A DNA stretch of 43,179 bases from Solobacterium sp. (GCA_024698805.1 JAILQT010000113.1:1-43179); one strand, 5' to 3'. Positions 17,938 to 26,363 are shown, counted from the first letter of the stretch. Notes: generated by a model not told the origin, from the letters alone. Numbers and translations are program-made.

Positions 17938-17994
17938 ATGAGAGCATTTCTTCGGTATAATTCAGGAACTATTCCGCCTTTACGGCTGCCTTAA
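17938..17994 (+). CDS. Possible 18-residue leader peptide
   Basis: ATG behind a strong GGGAGG site gives MRAFLRYNSGTIPPLRLP and a TAA. No plus-strand gene follows, so it is either a stand-alone small protein, a remnant or chance. The main argument for it is the ribosome site buried in the upstream hairpin. The rest of 17806-18025 shows nothing I can assign. Confidence 0.25.
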   Translation: MRAFLRYNSGTIPPLRLP

Positions 17995-18025
17995 TGATTT
18001 CAGTTTCTTCGTGTTTACGGGAGAA

Positions 18026-18703
18026 TTACCGTTTACCGCCCAGCTTGACGAACAGTTCTTCGATCTCAGTATCATTCAGACCGTATCCGCAGTCTGCATT
18101 TCTGATCAGATCACCGACTTCAGAATAGTGAACGACCGGATAGCTGATATGAATATCGGAGATATCGCATTTATCCTTGAGCGCAACGGCATACCGGACT
18201 TCTTTTCCGTCAAGCACCTGGGACAGATGCGTATTGTATTCTTCCAGATAAATTGCCGGATTTGCGATGCGGTAGGTCTTCATCTGCTCACCGTCCTTAC
18301 GCTTCACCATCCAGTCACCCGTCTGCTTTCCGGAGATCTTTCCGGTCGTGGACAGATATGCCAGTGCAAGCACTCCCTTAGAATGAAGGACCGTAAGGAT
18401 CTGACAGACAAGTCTGCCGTTTTTATCGGTCAGATTGGAGTAAACAAGCCGGTGCGTACCGATCGTTTTTGCCAGACCTGACGATTTGGAAGCATCCTGA
18501 AGAACATTCAGTCTGTAATAATAATCAATCAGATAATTCTCATAAATATTCGGAAACAGTGATTCTTTGTACTTCCTGTAGCCGAGTGCGGCACGAAGGA
18601 GAAATACCAGAAGCATTGTTCCTACAATGATAAGGAACAGGCTGTTCATACTGGCGCCGGAAGAGTTTCCTTCTTCCAGAAGGAGCATGGCGGAACGGAT
18701 CAT
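18026..18703 (-). CDS. NERD-like membrane-anchored protein lacking nuclease residues
   Basis: 225 residues, one N-terminal transmembrane helix (about 22-42; SLFLIIVGTMLLVFLLRAAL), then a cytosolic domain. The layout (LVCQILTVLHSKGVLALAYLSTTGKISG, then W, then RIANPAIYLEEYNTHL, then an acidic end) follows the NERD fold, where 'gvfviEvKn..G.i.G' and 'NP..Q...' are typical. The catalytic E-x-K is replaced by Y-L-S, so nuclease activity is doubtful. It is the last gene of a minus-strand group after the transaldolase-like and dehydrogenase genes; a link to sugar use is not obvious. GAGG lies 9 nt before the ATG. The family call is tentative. Confidence 0.6.
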   Translation of the reverse strand: MIRSAMLLLEEGNSSGASMNSLFLIIVGTMLLVFLLRAALGYRKYKESLFPNIYENYLIDYYYRLNVLQDASKSSGLAKTIGTHRLVYSNLTDKNGRLVCQILTVLHSKGVLALAYLSTTGKISGKQTGDWMVKRKDGEQMKTYRIANPAIYLEEYNTHLSQVLDGKEVRYAVALKDKCDISDIHISYPVVHYSEVGDLIRNADCGYGLNDTEIEELFVKLGGKR

Positions 18704-18731
18704 GATTGATTACCTCACTGTTATCTGTGAT

Positions 18732-19883
18732 CTATCTGTAAATTTCTGCGTAAAGCTTCTTCATGTCATCAACCGTCACTTCACGGATGGTGTTGGAAGG
18801 GGATCCGGAAGCAAACGCATCATTCGCCATTTTATCGATCGCGGCAAAGTAAGTGTCGTGATCAATGCCGAATTCAGACATGGTCGGAATACTCAGATTC
18901 CGAAGCAGTGTGCTGATACGGTCAAGAAGCACCTGTGCAGCGGCGGTGTCATCTGCATCTGCCGTAAAGGACAGATGACGTGCGATCTCTGCAAACCGGC
19001 CGACAGCGCCTGCAGCGGCAAACTGCATGCATTTCTCCAGCAGCATTGCGTTGCTGAGACCGTGCGGAACATGGAACAGAGCTCCGATCGGACGGGACAT
19101 GCCATGAACAATTGTAACCGATGAATTGTTGAATGCAATGCCTGCTTCCAGTGCCGCAAGGGACATCTGGATCCTTGCGGCTGTGTTGGATCCTTCCGTG
19201 CAGCAGATCTCAAGATTTTTGAAGATCCGGTCCATTGCGGAAAGCGCAAACGTATCGGAAAGCGGCTGGGCCTTGCAGGAAGTATAGGACTCGATCGCAT
19301 GGCATAGCGCATCGATCCCGGTATGGGCAGTAACGGATTTCGGAGCGGAAATCGTAAACTTCGGATCGATAACTGCGAGATCCGGAATCAGGCAGGGACC
19401 GCTCAGCAGCATCTTTGTCGTTGTCTCGGTATCGTTGATGATCGTGAAGCGGGTAGCTTCAGAACCGGTTCCGGCTGTGGTCGGGATTGCGACAAGTGCG
19501 GGGCGTGCAATATCAATGACTTTTCCCATATAAGAGGAAAGCTTGTCGTTTCCTGCCAGCAGAATGGAGACCGCTTTTGCGGTATCGATCGGAGAGCCTC
19601 CTCCCAGTGCGATCAGGAAATCACAGTTATGGGAGCGGTATGCTTCGGCAGCTTGTTTTACAACGATGTCATTCGGTTCAAAGTTCACTTCCGGAAACAG
19701 GGTATAGGCAATCTGTTCCTTAACCAGAATCTCTTCAAGAACAGCAGCGTTTCCGAGTTTGACCATTGTTGCGTCAGTGACGACCAGTGCGTTGCTGCCG
19801 TAAGACTTCAGATCGCTTCCGGCTGTTTCAAGCGCACTCGATCCGCTGATAATCTTTTTCGGAGTAAGGAAAGTATTCGCCAT
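18732..19883 (-). CDS. Iron-containing alcohol dehydrogenase (1)
   Basis: 383 residues, the full family length. NAD(P)-dependent group III dehydrogenase that interconverts an alcohol or polyol with its aldehyde or ketone. Seen: nucleotide-binding GGGSPIDTAKA, PTTAGTGSEATRF, and metal ligands in IDALCHAIESY (Asp, His) and VHGMSRPIGALFHVPHG (His, His), all intact. Its ATG is 1 nt after the TAA of the transaldolase-like gene, so translation is probably coupled and the two act in one pathway. The substrate is unknown; reduction of a short aldehyde released by the transaldolase-like enzyme is one possibility. Confidence 0.92.
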   Translation of the reverse strand: MANTFLTPKKIISGSSALETAGSDLKSYGSNALVVTDATMVKLGNAAVLEEILVKEQIAYTLFPEVNFEPNDIVVKQAAEAYRSHNCDFLIALGGGSPIDTAKAVSILLAGNDKLSSYMGKVIDIARPALVAIPTTAGTGSEATRFTIINDTETTTKMLLSGPCLIPDLAVIDPKFTISAPKSVTAHTGIDALCHAIESYTSCKAQPLSDTFALSAMDRIFKNLEICCTEGSNTAARIQMSLAALEAGIAFNNSSVTIVHGMSRPIGALFHVPHGLSNAMLLEKCMQFAAAGAVGRFAEIARHLSFTADADDTAAAQVLLDRISTLLRNLSIPTMSEFGIDHDTYFAAIDKMANDAFASGSPSNTIREVTVDDMKKLYAEIYR

Positions 19884-19884
19884 G

Positions 19885-20937
19885 TTATTTCACCATATAC
19901 TTTCTGAGAAGCTGAACCAGGGAGTCATATCCGCCGAGGAACTGATACATGGTTGCTTTGAACGCGCCGTAATACTGGAACTCTTCCGGCGCAAGATTCT
20001 CATCATATGCCTTGCGGAATTCCTCCAGACCAAGCAGTTCATTGAGGATTTCTTCACTGACAGGCTTGTCGATATTGCTGACAACCGGGACATTGGAAGA
20101 GTTGAACTTCTTCTGCCAGGGATATGTGATCGTGAGCACGATATCGCCGCCGATGAATTCTTCGAAATGATGACGGTTGCGGAACGCTGCAACAAGCAGT
20201 TTTGTCCGATAATTCTTCTTCTTGTAGATCTCGTATGCTTTTTTGACAACTGCAACACCGGCCATCTCATACGCTTCGGTGGAGACCAGTGTCTCGCTCT
20301 TTCCGTAATACTTCTTGAGATAGTCATCCACACGGCCAGCCATGATCGTGCATACCGGGTGCATCGATTCTGTGTCAAGGCCTTCCGCCTTTCTGCGTGC
20401 CAGACCGCGTTCAACGGCTTCAGCAACCTGTACAGCCTGGGCAACGGTAAAGGATACAGTCGCATTGATTGAAACACCGCGGTAGGTAAGTTCTTCCATT
20501 GCCTCAATACCGGCTTTCGAAGACGGGAGCTTTACCTGGGAGTTTTCAACTGTGGAAGCGAGATCGAGCGCCTGCTTTACCATCAGGTCTTTGTTCTGAT
20601 AGTACTTTGCGTTTGTCTGGAAGGAAATACGGCCGCGCTGACCGTTTGTCTTTTTATAGGTGTCGAGCAGCAGCGTGGATGCTTTGGAGCCGAGCGCCTT
20701 GATCACAGCCCATGCCAGATCGTCTTCTGTAAATGAAGGGTTCTCCTCGACCAGTTTCCTGATCGTCGGTTCCCATTCAGGGAGTTCTTTGTCCAGTACC
20801 GAGTAGACGATGACAGGATTGGTCGTGGCTCCGCATCCGCCGTTTTCAATGGCGTAAGAGAGCTCGCGGCAGGAACAGGAATCGTTCCATAATTCAGTTT
20901 GAGGGAATTCAGTGGTGACTTGCAGCAGTTTGTTCAT
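19885..20937 (-). CDS. Transaldolase-family protein
   Basis: 350 residues from ATG 20937, which has AAGGAG 5 nt upstream; a longer in-frame start at 20985 lacks a ribosome site. Transaldolases form a Schiff base on a barrel lysine and move a dihydroxyacetone unit, or split a ketose phosphate. Seen: the N-terminal strand WNDSCSCRELSYAIENG, GATTNPVIV (the family T-N-P), and lysine K136 in VKLPSSKAG followed by RGVSINATVSFTVAQA. The C-terminal part (FIGGDIVLTITYPWQ) is longer than in the short fructose-6-phosphate aldolase-type members. It is the first gene of the minus-strand group, divergent from a DeoR regulator that probably controls it. The exact substrate is not known. Confidence 0.85.
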   Translation of the reverse strand: MNKLLQVTTEFPQTELWNDSCSCRELSYAIENGGCGATTNPVIVYSVLDKELPEWEPTIRKLVEENPSFTEDDLAWAVIKALGSKASTLLLDTYKKTNGQRGRISFQTNAKYYQNKDLMVKQALDLASTVENSQVKLPSSKAGIEAMEELTYRGVSINATVSFTVAQAVQVAEAVERGLARRKAEGLDTESMHPVCTIMAGRVDDYLKKYYGKSETLVSTEAYEMAGVAVVKKAYEIYKKKNYRTKLLVAAFRNRHHFEEFIGGDIVLTITYPWQKKFNSSNVPVVSNIDKPVSEEILNELLGLEEFRKAYDENLAPEEFQYYGAFKATMYQFLGGYDSLVQLLRKYMVK

Positions 20938-21020
20938 AATGGTCTCCTTTTTCGAAATGTATCTTGCCTCAGCAACAATAATCATTTATTCTCTGTTTAT
21001 GGTTTACTAAGGTGGTAAGT

Positions 21021-21776
21021 ATGAAATTTGACAGACAGGCAGAGATGCTCTCCTACATCAGGGAGAAAAAGACGGTGAGAAACAGCGAACTTCTGAAAAA
21101 ATTCGGAATTTCGATTCAGACACTGCGCCGTGATATCAATAAATTTGAAACGCAGGGACTGATCCGCAAGGTTTACGGCGGAGTTATCTACATCGACAGA
21201 TTTGAATCCGTGAAAAGTGTGGATTCCCTGTCGGCCCGTAATGCTCTTTTAAATGACGAGAAGGAACGGGTCGGAAAGCTTGCGGCGAAGCTTGTCGGTG
21301 ACGGGGATGTCATTTTCGTGGATTCCGGCACTACCGCATATCGCATCCTTCACTATCTGTCAGAGGCAAAGGATGTGACAGTAATCTCTCATTGCCTTGA
21401 TGTAATGGTGCTTCTGAGAGATATGCATAACCTCACGGGAATCTGTGCCGGTGGAATCCTTCAGCACGACATGGGATCCTTCATCATCGACTCCAGTTTT
21501 TATCCCTACAATTACAGCAAAGCCTTTATTTCAACTGTGGGAATCTCTATGGAGAAGAATCTGACGAATACCAATCTTCATGAAGGAGCGATGAAGGCGC
21601 AGGCGATCGCACAGAGCTCCAGTGCCTATATCATTGCGGATCACAGTAAATTTGATGTTGTCGCCTACAATCAGTTTGCAGATTTCTCAAAAATTACGGG
21701 TGTGATCACGGACCGCTGCCCTTCAGAGGACTACGTGAGATTTTTTGAAAGCAATAAGATCAAACTGATCTATTAA
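21021..21776 (+). CDS. DeoR-family transcriptional regulator
   Basis: 251 residues from ATG 21021, chosen because AAGGTGG ends 5 nt upstream; a GTG at 21012 overlaps that site. N-terminal winged helix-turn-helix (about 1-55; KKTVRNSELLKKFGISIQTLRRDI, then LIRKVYGGV), the DeoR signature. The C-terminal sugar-phosphate sensor domain has VIFVDSGTTAYRI and the GICAGGI and AYIIADHSKFDV motifs. DeoR regulators usually repress and are released by a phosphorylated sugar. It is divergent from the transaldolase-like gene with an 83-nt gap. Tandem 11-mers upstream of the PTS and transketolase genes are plausible targets. Confidence 0.93.
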   Translation: MKFDRQAEMLSYIREKKTVRNSELLKKFGISIQTLRRDINKFETQGLIRKVYGGVIYIDRFESVKSVDSLSARNALLNDEKERVGKLAAKLVGDGDVIFVDSGTTAYRILHYLSEAKDVTVISHCLDVMVLLRDMHNLTGICAGGILQHDMGSFIIDSSFYPYNYSKAFISTVGISMEKNLTNTNLHEGAMKAQAIAQSSSAYIIADHSKFDVVAYNQFADFSKITGVITDRCPSEDYVRFFESNKIKLIY

Positions 21777-21928
21777 CTTTCTGAACTAATACTAGTATTC
21801 ATTTTGGTCACTTGTCAAGATAACAAGATGATAAATTTGATAAAATTATGAGTAATTATTGTGTTGAGTGCCGAACAGCGGCTAATTTTTACGGGAATTC
21901 ATGGTCTGAAATGACAGAAACAGACAAC

Positions 21929-21972
21929 AAAACAGAAAAGAAAGGGCAGAATTGCCCTTTCTTTTCTGTTTT
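21929..21972 (+). terminator. Very strong bidirectional terminator
   Basis: Perfect 20-bp stem (21929-21948 with 21953-21972; core GAAAGGGCA / TGCCCTTTC) and loop GAAT, with AAAA and TTTT ends. It separates the DeoR gene (+) from the second dehydrogenase (-). The 150 nt before it is non-coding and contains TGATAA repeats near 21820-21845. Confidence 0.9.
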
Positions 21973-22036
21973 CTAAAGCATTTCCGCTTTGATGGAGTGA
22001 AAAATGTCTGAAGATACTCAATATCTGCTCACATCT

Positions 22037-23143
22037 TTAAAGACATGATCTATAAATATGATAAATATCTTCTTTATCCATTTGACAGTACTGACGTCCG
22101 AGCAGACGCTGCTGATTGGCGGCTGTAGACTCGGTGAACGGTTCGATATCATCTTCCGAAGCGCCGTAGGCATGCATTGGTTTGGCGGGAAGTATCTTCT
22201 CCAGGAGTTCTTCCAGTCCCTTGAATCCGTCCGGATTGCCGGTCACTTCACTAAGCAGCTGTTCAAGGCTGCGGATCTTTCCGTCCGGCGCAGTCTTCTT
22301 ATAAAAAGATAAGATGGGCAGGAAGAACTGGTAGTTGGATTCTCCGTGCGGGACATGGTATTTTCCCCCGAACGCAAAGCTCATGGCATGGACCGGTCCG
22401 CATCCGGCATTGGAAAAGGCGATGCCGGCATAATTGGATGCTTTCAGAAGCTGCGGGCAGCTGGGACGGAAATCGTTCTGGCGTGAAATAGTCTCGATGT
22501 AGCATTGCAGGATCTCCCGGACAGCAGCGACGGAATACATCTCGCTGTAAGGCGTCGCAAGCGGACTGAGATAGCTTTCGACTGCATGGATCAGGGCGTC
22601 AATCGAACTTGTGGCAAATACGTTGTACGGCATTGTTTCAAGAAGTTCCGGGATCAGCACCGCATAGCGGGGATACATGACATCGGAGACCAGCCCCTGC
22701 TTAGTGTCGATGTCGGAGCGATAGACAATGGAAATATTCGTTACTTCGGAGCCGGTGCCGCATGTTGTGGGGACAGCGATCAGTTCTTTGTCCGCCTGGA
22801 GCGAATCCGTGTGCGCATATAATTCACTGACATCCGTGCAGCCGCCTGCGACGGCGATGATCTTGGCGATATCAAGGATCGCACCTCCCCCGACGGCGAT
22901 GATCCTGTGGAACGTATGTTTTGCGGCTTCGCTGAGAATGGCGTTCACCATGACATCGGTAGGCTCTCCGCTGCCGTAATCATCACGCAGGATAGTGATG
23001 CATGGCAGTTCAGTATCTTTCAGTGTACGAAACGTGTGTGCACCTGTGAACAGAAGATCGGTCTCGCACAGCCTGAATGACTGTGCAAAGTTAGAAAAGC
23101 TGTTAAACTCATAAATCTGAGGGGCAATTTGGAACAATTTCAT
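22037..23143 (-). CDS. Iron-containing alcohol dehydrogenase (2)
   Basis: 368 residues from ATG 23143, preceded by GAAGG about 10 nt upstream; an extension to TTG 23179 was rejected. Group III dehydrogenase fold: nucleotide-binding GGGAILDIAKI and PTTCGTGSEVTN, metal ligands in SIDALIHAVESYLS (Asp, His) and VHAMSFAFGGKYHVPHGESN (His, His). It is clearly different from dehydrogenase 1, with which it shares little beyond motifs, so it is not a recent duplicate. It stands alone on the minus strand, divergent from the PTS IIA gene, across an AT-rich gap containing TTATCAAAAA boxes. The substrate is unknown; a polyol or polyol phosphate is likely from context. Confidence 0.92.
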   Translation of the reverse strand: MKLFQIAPQIYEFNSFSNFAQSFRLCETDLLFTGAHTFRTLKDTELPCITILRDDYGSGEPTDVMVNAILSEAAKHTFHRIIAVGGGAILDIAKIIAVAGGCTDVSELYAHTDSLQADKELIAVPTTCGTGSEVTNISIVYRSDIDTKQGLVSDVMYPRYAVLIPELLETMPYNVFATSSIDALIHAVESYLSPLATPYSEMYSVAAVREILQCYIETISRQNDFRPSCPQLLKASNYAGIAFSNAGCGPVHAMSFAFGGKYHVPHGESNYQFFLPILSFYKKTAPDGKIRSLEQLLSEVTGNPDGFKGLEELLEKILPAKPMHAYGASEDDIEPFTESTAANQQRLLGRQYCQMDKEDIYHIYRSCL

Positions 23144-23172
23144 CGGATAAATACCTTCTTTCCTCGAGAAGT

Positions 23173-23214
23173 TTATCAAAAAAAGATAAAAATTTCAAAA
23201 TAATTATCAAAAAG
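23173..23214 (+). promoter_or_regulatory. TTATCAAAAA operator-like boxes before the PTS IIA gene
   Basis: TTATCAAAAAA (23173-23183) and TTATCAAAAAG (23204-23214) are 31 nt apart, near three helical turns, in the gap between dehydrogenase 2 and the PTS genes. They differ at one position from the IolR-type consensus WRAYCAADARD. Confidence 0.5.
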
Positions 23215-23248
23215 TGTTCATAATGTGATAAATTAAATGTGTCACACA

Positions 23249-23264
23249 CGGGGAAACGTCCCCG
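23249..23264 (+). promoter_or_regulatory. GC-rich hairpin in the PTS leader
   Basis: CGGGGA-aacg-TCCCCG, a 6-bp stem 34 nt before the IIA start codon in otherwise AT-rich sequence. It may stabilise the transcript; there is no T-run. Confidence 0.4.
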
Positions 23265-23297
23265 CGAAATATCCCGAATGACAGAAAGGAGATAAAA

Positions 23298-23834
23298 ATG
23301 CCATTAAACGAGATATTGAACCCAGACATTATTGATCTGGAAGTACAGGGTGGAACCAAAGATGAGGTGCTTCGATACATGGCGGGTGTCCTGTTAAATA
23401 ACGGGTACATCAACGATGTAGACACATTCGTGAAAGACATCTACGAACGGGAGGCGGAAGGGCCTACCGGAATGGGATCCGGAATCTCAATTCCGCACGG
23501 AAAAAGCAACAGCGTGCTGCGCAACGGAATAATGATCGGGAAAACAGTTAACCCGATCCGCTGGGAGAGCAGCATTTCTGACGACGGATATCAGGATTCC
23601 CATCTGATCTTCCTGTTCTGCGTCAGTGCCGACAAAGAGTTTGCAAAGAATCATATGATGCTGCTGAGCGAACTTGCCGGGAAACTTGGAAATGATGTCC
23701 GTGTCACGAAGCTTTCCCAGGCAGCAGACAAGGAAGAGATCATGAATCTCCTGCTCTGCGAGGATGATGCCCTCGGAGAGGTCGACAAAATAATCGACGA
23801 AGAAGAGATCGTAGACCTGGATATTGATTTTTGA
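23298..23834 (+). CDS. Fructose-type PTS EIIA component
   Basis: 178 residues, cytosolic. Receives phosphate from HPr on His67 (SGISIPHGKSNSVL) and passes it to the IIB protein encoded next. The EIIA fold (about 1-150) is followed by an acidic tail ending EEEIVDLDIDF, which recurs at the end of the IIC protein of the same system. AAGGAG lies upstream of the ATG. It is the first gene of a set where IIA, IIB and IIC are separate polypeptides, unlike the fused fruA at 34046. The sugar is unknown: the family covers fructose, mannitol-like polyols and 2-O-alpha-mannosylglycerate. Confidence 0.93.
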   Translation: MPLNEILNPDIIDLEVQGGTKDEVLRYMAGVLLNNGYINDVDTFVKDIYEREAEGPTGMGSGISIPHGKSNSVLRNGIMIGKTVNPIRWESSISDDGYQDSHLIFLFCVSADKEFAKNHMMLLSELAGKLGNDVRVTKLSQAADKEEIMNLLLCEDDALGEVDKIIDEEEIVDLDIDF

Positions 23835-23842
23835 GCCAAAAG

Positions 23843-23864
23843 TAATCAAAAAAGTATCAAAAAC
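23843..23864 (+). promoter_or_regulatory. Tandem 11-mer operator-like pair before the IIB gene
   Basis: TAATCAAAAAA (23843-23853) directly followed by GTATCAAAAAC (23854-23864). The first matches the IolR-type consensus WRAYCAADARD at every position. The 135-nt gap 23835-23969 holds no gene and probably a second promoter. Confidence 0.5.
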
Positions 23865-23969
23865 GAAAATAATATATTCAAATGAGCATATTATGGTAAT
23901 GTTCACTTGAAACATTATGAGAAAGTATATACACTTTAGATAGGTTACGAAAGGAAAGGAGACTTCTAT

Positions 23970-24287
23970 ATGAACATTGTTGCGGTTACAGCTTGTACAG
24001 CAGGTATCGCCCACACTTACATTGTTGCTGAAAAGCTGCAGAAGGCAGCAGATGAACTGGGGCACCACTGCAAGATTGAAACACAGGGCTCTGCAGGAAT
24101 TGAGAATGAACTCACTGCAGAAGACATCGCGAATGCGGATGTCGTAATCTATGCTCACGACATTGCGATTCGCGGAACAAGCCGTTTTGCTGGGAAGAAA
24201 GTTGTTGACGTTCCCATCACAATGGCTATGAAACAGCCTAAGAGTCTGATCACAACGATCGAAAAGAAACTTGCGGCTAAAAAATAG
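23970..24287 (+). CDS. Fructose-type PTS EIIB component
   Basis: 105 residues, cytosolic. The phosphocysteine is Cys9 in VTACTAGIAHT; the rest is the usual IIB fold with KIETQGSAG and ADVVIYAHDIAIRG. It transfers phosphate from the IIA protein to the sugar entering through the IIC protein. AAAGGAGA lies upstream of the ATG. The gene is 135 nt after IIA, with operator-like repeats in the gap, and 31 nt before IIC. It ends in TAG. Confidence 0.95.
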   Translation: MNIVAVTACTAGIAHTYIVAEKLQKAADELGHHCKIETQGSAGIENELTAEDIANADVVIYAHDIAIRGTSRFAGKKVVDVPITMAMKQPKSLITTIEKKLAAKK

Positions 24288-24318
24288 GGGAAATAAGAAA
24301 GGGAAATAAGTACTAAGT

Positions 24319-25434
24319 ATGAAAATGCAGGATTTCAAAAAACACATAATGACCGGTATCTCGTTCCTGATCCCGATGGTTGTTATGGCAGGTATCACGG
24401 GTGCTATTCAGAAGGCAGTCGCATGGTCCGGTGTACCTCTCTCCGATCCGACGATCGAAGGTCTGGCTTATTCCGGATACTCCATCTTCAAATTCACCGA
24501 CTTCATCCACATGCTCGGCGAAATGAACGGCAACGGCTTCAACTGGGCATATGCATTCCTCTGTGCAGGTATTGCATACTCTATCTCTGACAGACCGGGC
24601 ATCGTTCCGGGCTTCGCAATCGGTTACTTCGCAGGCGGACCTACAAAGACAGGTTTCGTAGGCGCTATGCTGATGGGCTTCCTGGTCGGCTACTTCGTCA
24701 AATGGATGAAGACCTGGAAAATGCCGAAGGCTCTCCAGGGCCTGATGCCGGTTCTGATCATTCCGGTTATTGCTACATGTGTTGCGGTATTCGTATTCTT
24801 CGGAATCTTTATGAAACCCCTCGCTGCGATTATGCTTGCGTTCCAGGGATGGATCCAGGGTCTTGCGTCCGGCTCCCTCTTCGTTGTCGGTGCGGTTATC
24901 GGCGCATGCATGGGCTTCGATATGGGCGGTCCTATCAACAAGACAGCTTCCATGGCAGCCAATGCGCTTTATGCGGACAACCCTGAAACAGGCGGAATCG
25001 GTGAGTGCGCAGAAACAGCTAAGATCATCGGCGGTATGACACCGGCGATCGGCATGGGCATTGCAGCTATCCTCGCTCCGAAGAAATTCACACAGCAGCA
25101 GAAGGACGCAGCTTACACCTGCATCCCGATGGGTCTCTGCTTCATCACTGAAGGTGTTCTCCCGTTCGTAGCGGAAGATCCTCTGAGAGTTGTTCCTTCT
25201 TCCATGATCGGCTCCGCGATCGCATCCGGTCTTGCAATGGCATGGGGCGTCGGCACACCGGCTTCCCACGGCGGTATCCTTGTAGCCCCGCTCTCCAATA
25301 AGCTCGGTCTCTGGATCCTTGCCTGCCTGATCGGTTCTGTAATCACCGGTGTGATCTACGCATTTATCAAGAAGATGCCTTCTGAAGAAGACACGGTTGA
25401 AGAAGAAATCGTAGATCTTGATATCGATCTGTAA
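24319..25434 (+). CDS. Fructose-type PTS EIIC permease
   Basis: 371 residues, a polytopic membrane protein with about nine hydrophobic segments, starting MKMQDFKKHIMTGISFLIPMV. Signature parts: IADRPG-like ISDRPGIVPGFAIGYFAGG, IGACMGFDMGGPINKTA and the loop LCFITEGVLPFVAEDPLRV. It translocates the sugar while the IIB protein phosphorylates it. The last residues repeat the IIA tail (EEEIVDLDIDL), which is not usual for this family as far as I know. It is co-directional with and close to the aldolase gene that probably acts on its product. Confidence 0.95.
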   Translation: MKMQDFKKHIMTGISFLIPMVVMAGITGAIQKAVAWSGVPLSDPTIEGLAYSGYSIFKFTDFIHMLGEMNGNGFNWAYAFLCAGIAYSISDRPGIVPGFAIGYFAGGPTKTGFVGAMLMGFLVGYFVKWMKTWKMPKALQGLMPVLIIPVIATCVAVFVFFGIFMKPLAAIMLAFQGWIQGLASGSLFVVGAVIGACMGFDMGGPINKTASMAANALYADNPETGGIGECAETAKIIGGMTPAIGMGIAAILAPKKFTQQQKDAAYTCIPMGLCFITEGVLPFVAEDPLRVVPSSMIGSAIASGLAMAWGVGTPASHGGILVAPLSNKLGLWILACLIGSVITGVIYAFIKKMPSEEDTVEEEIVDLDIDL

Positions 25435-25476
25435 GATACAGGAAAATCAATATTCATATAGAAAGGATGCAGATTT

Positions 25477-26361
25477 ATGTATGTAAACATGAAGTATATC
25501 CTTGACAACGCAAACCGCGACGGCTATGCAGTAATGGCTGTCAACAGTGTTGACATGGAAATGGCGCGTGCCGTAATTGAGGCAGCGGAGGAAGAGCATT
25601 CTCCGATCATCGTTCAGTTCGGTGTCGGACAGATGTCCAAACTTGCACATCCCACTGAAATGGTACCGATGGTCAAAGCAATGGCGGAACGGGCAAGTGT
25701 CCCTGTATGCCTGAATCTGGATCACGGACCTTCCCTTGACGCGGAAGTCATGGCAATTCAGATGGGCTTCTCAAATGTCATGATCGATGCCTCTTCACTT
25801 CCTTATGAAGAAAATGTAAGACGCTCACGCATGGTTGCTGACCTTGCACACGCAAAGGGAATCAGCGTTGAAGCAGAACTCGGCCATGTAGGCCAGGCTG
25901 CTGACGGAGACGGCACAACAAACGACATGTATACAAACGTGGAACAGGCTGTACAGTTTGTTAAAGAGACAGGTGTTGATGCACTTGCAGTGGCGATCGG
26001 AACAGCGCACGGAAACTATCCGAAGGGATATGTCCCGGTTCTGGATTTCGAACGTCTTGCAGAGCTGAAGGCAGCGCTTAAGATGCCTCTTGTTCTTCAC
26101 GGCGGATCAGGTTCCGGCGAAGAAAACATCCGGAAAGCAGTTGCAGGCGGCATTAATAAGATCAATGTCTGCACGGATGCGTTCCATGCAGCAACAGATG
26201 CAATTAAGGCGAAATGGGAGGAAGATCCGAACGCGGATTATCTGACCATCATGATGACTGCTGAAAAGGCAGTGAAAGAGTTTGTCAGAAGTTACATTCG
26301 TCTGATTGGATCGAACGATCGTTATACTTTTGAAGCCGCAGATAACGGCAGTAACGAGTAA
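25477..26361 (+). CDS. Class II ketose-bisphosphate aldolase
   Basis: 294 residues. Zinc-dependent aldolase splitting a ketose 1,6-bisphosphate (fructose or tagatose type), or a related ketose phosphate, into dihydroxyacetone phosphate and an aldehyde. Seen: LNLDHGPS (zinc His and Asp), EAELGHVGQ, GTAHGNYPKG (zinc His), VLHGGSGSG (zinc His, phosphate loop) and INKINVCTD. The length fits the GatY/KbaY/Fba group. It lies 42 nt after IIC. No kinase making a bisphosphate lies in this operon, so the substrate may be a monophosphate ketose, or the kinase may be elsewhere (fruK at 33130 is the nearest). Confidence 0.93.
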   Translation: MYVNMKYILDNANRDGYAVMAVNSVDMEMARAVIEAAEEEHSPIIVQFGVGQMSKLAHPTEMVPMVKAMAERASVPVCLNLDHGPSLDAEVMAIQMGFSNVMIDASSLPYEENVRRSRMVADLAHAKGISVEAELGHVGQAADGDGTTNDMYTNVEQAVQFVKETGVDALAVAIGTAHGNYPKGYVPVLDFERLAELKAALKMPLVLHGGSGSGEENIRKAVAGGINKINVCTDAFHAATDAIKAKWEEDPNADYLTIMMTAEKAVKEFVRSYIRLIGSNDRYTFEAADNGSNE

Positions 26362-26363
26362 TC

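Noticed and set aside
23226-23248. TGTGA...TCACA as a CRP site
   Set aside because: The half-sites are 13 nt apart, not 6, and CRP control of PTS genes is not expected in this kind of organism.
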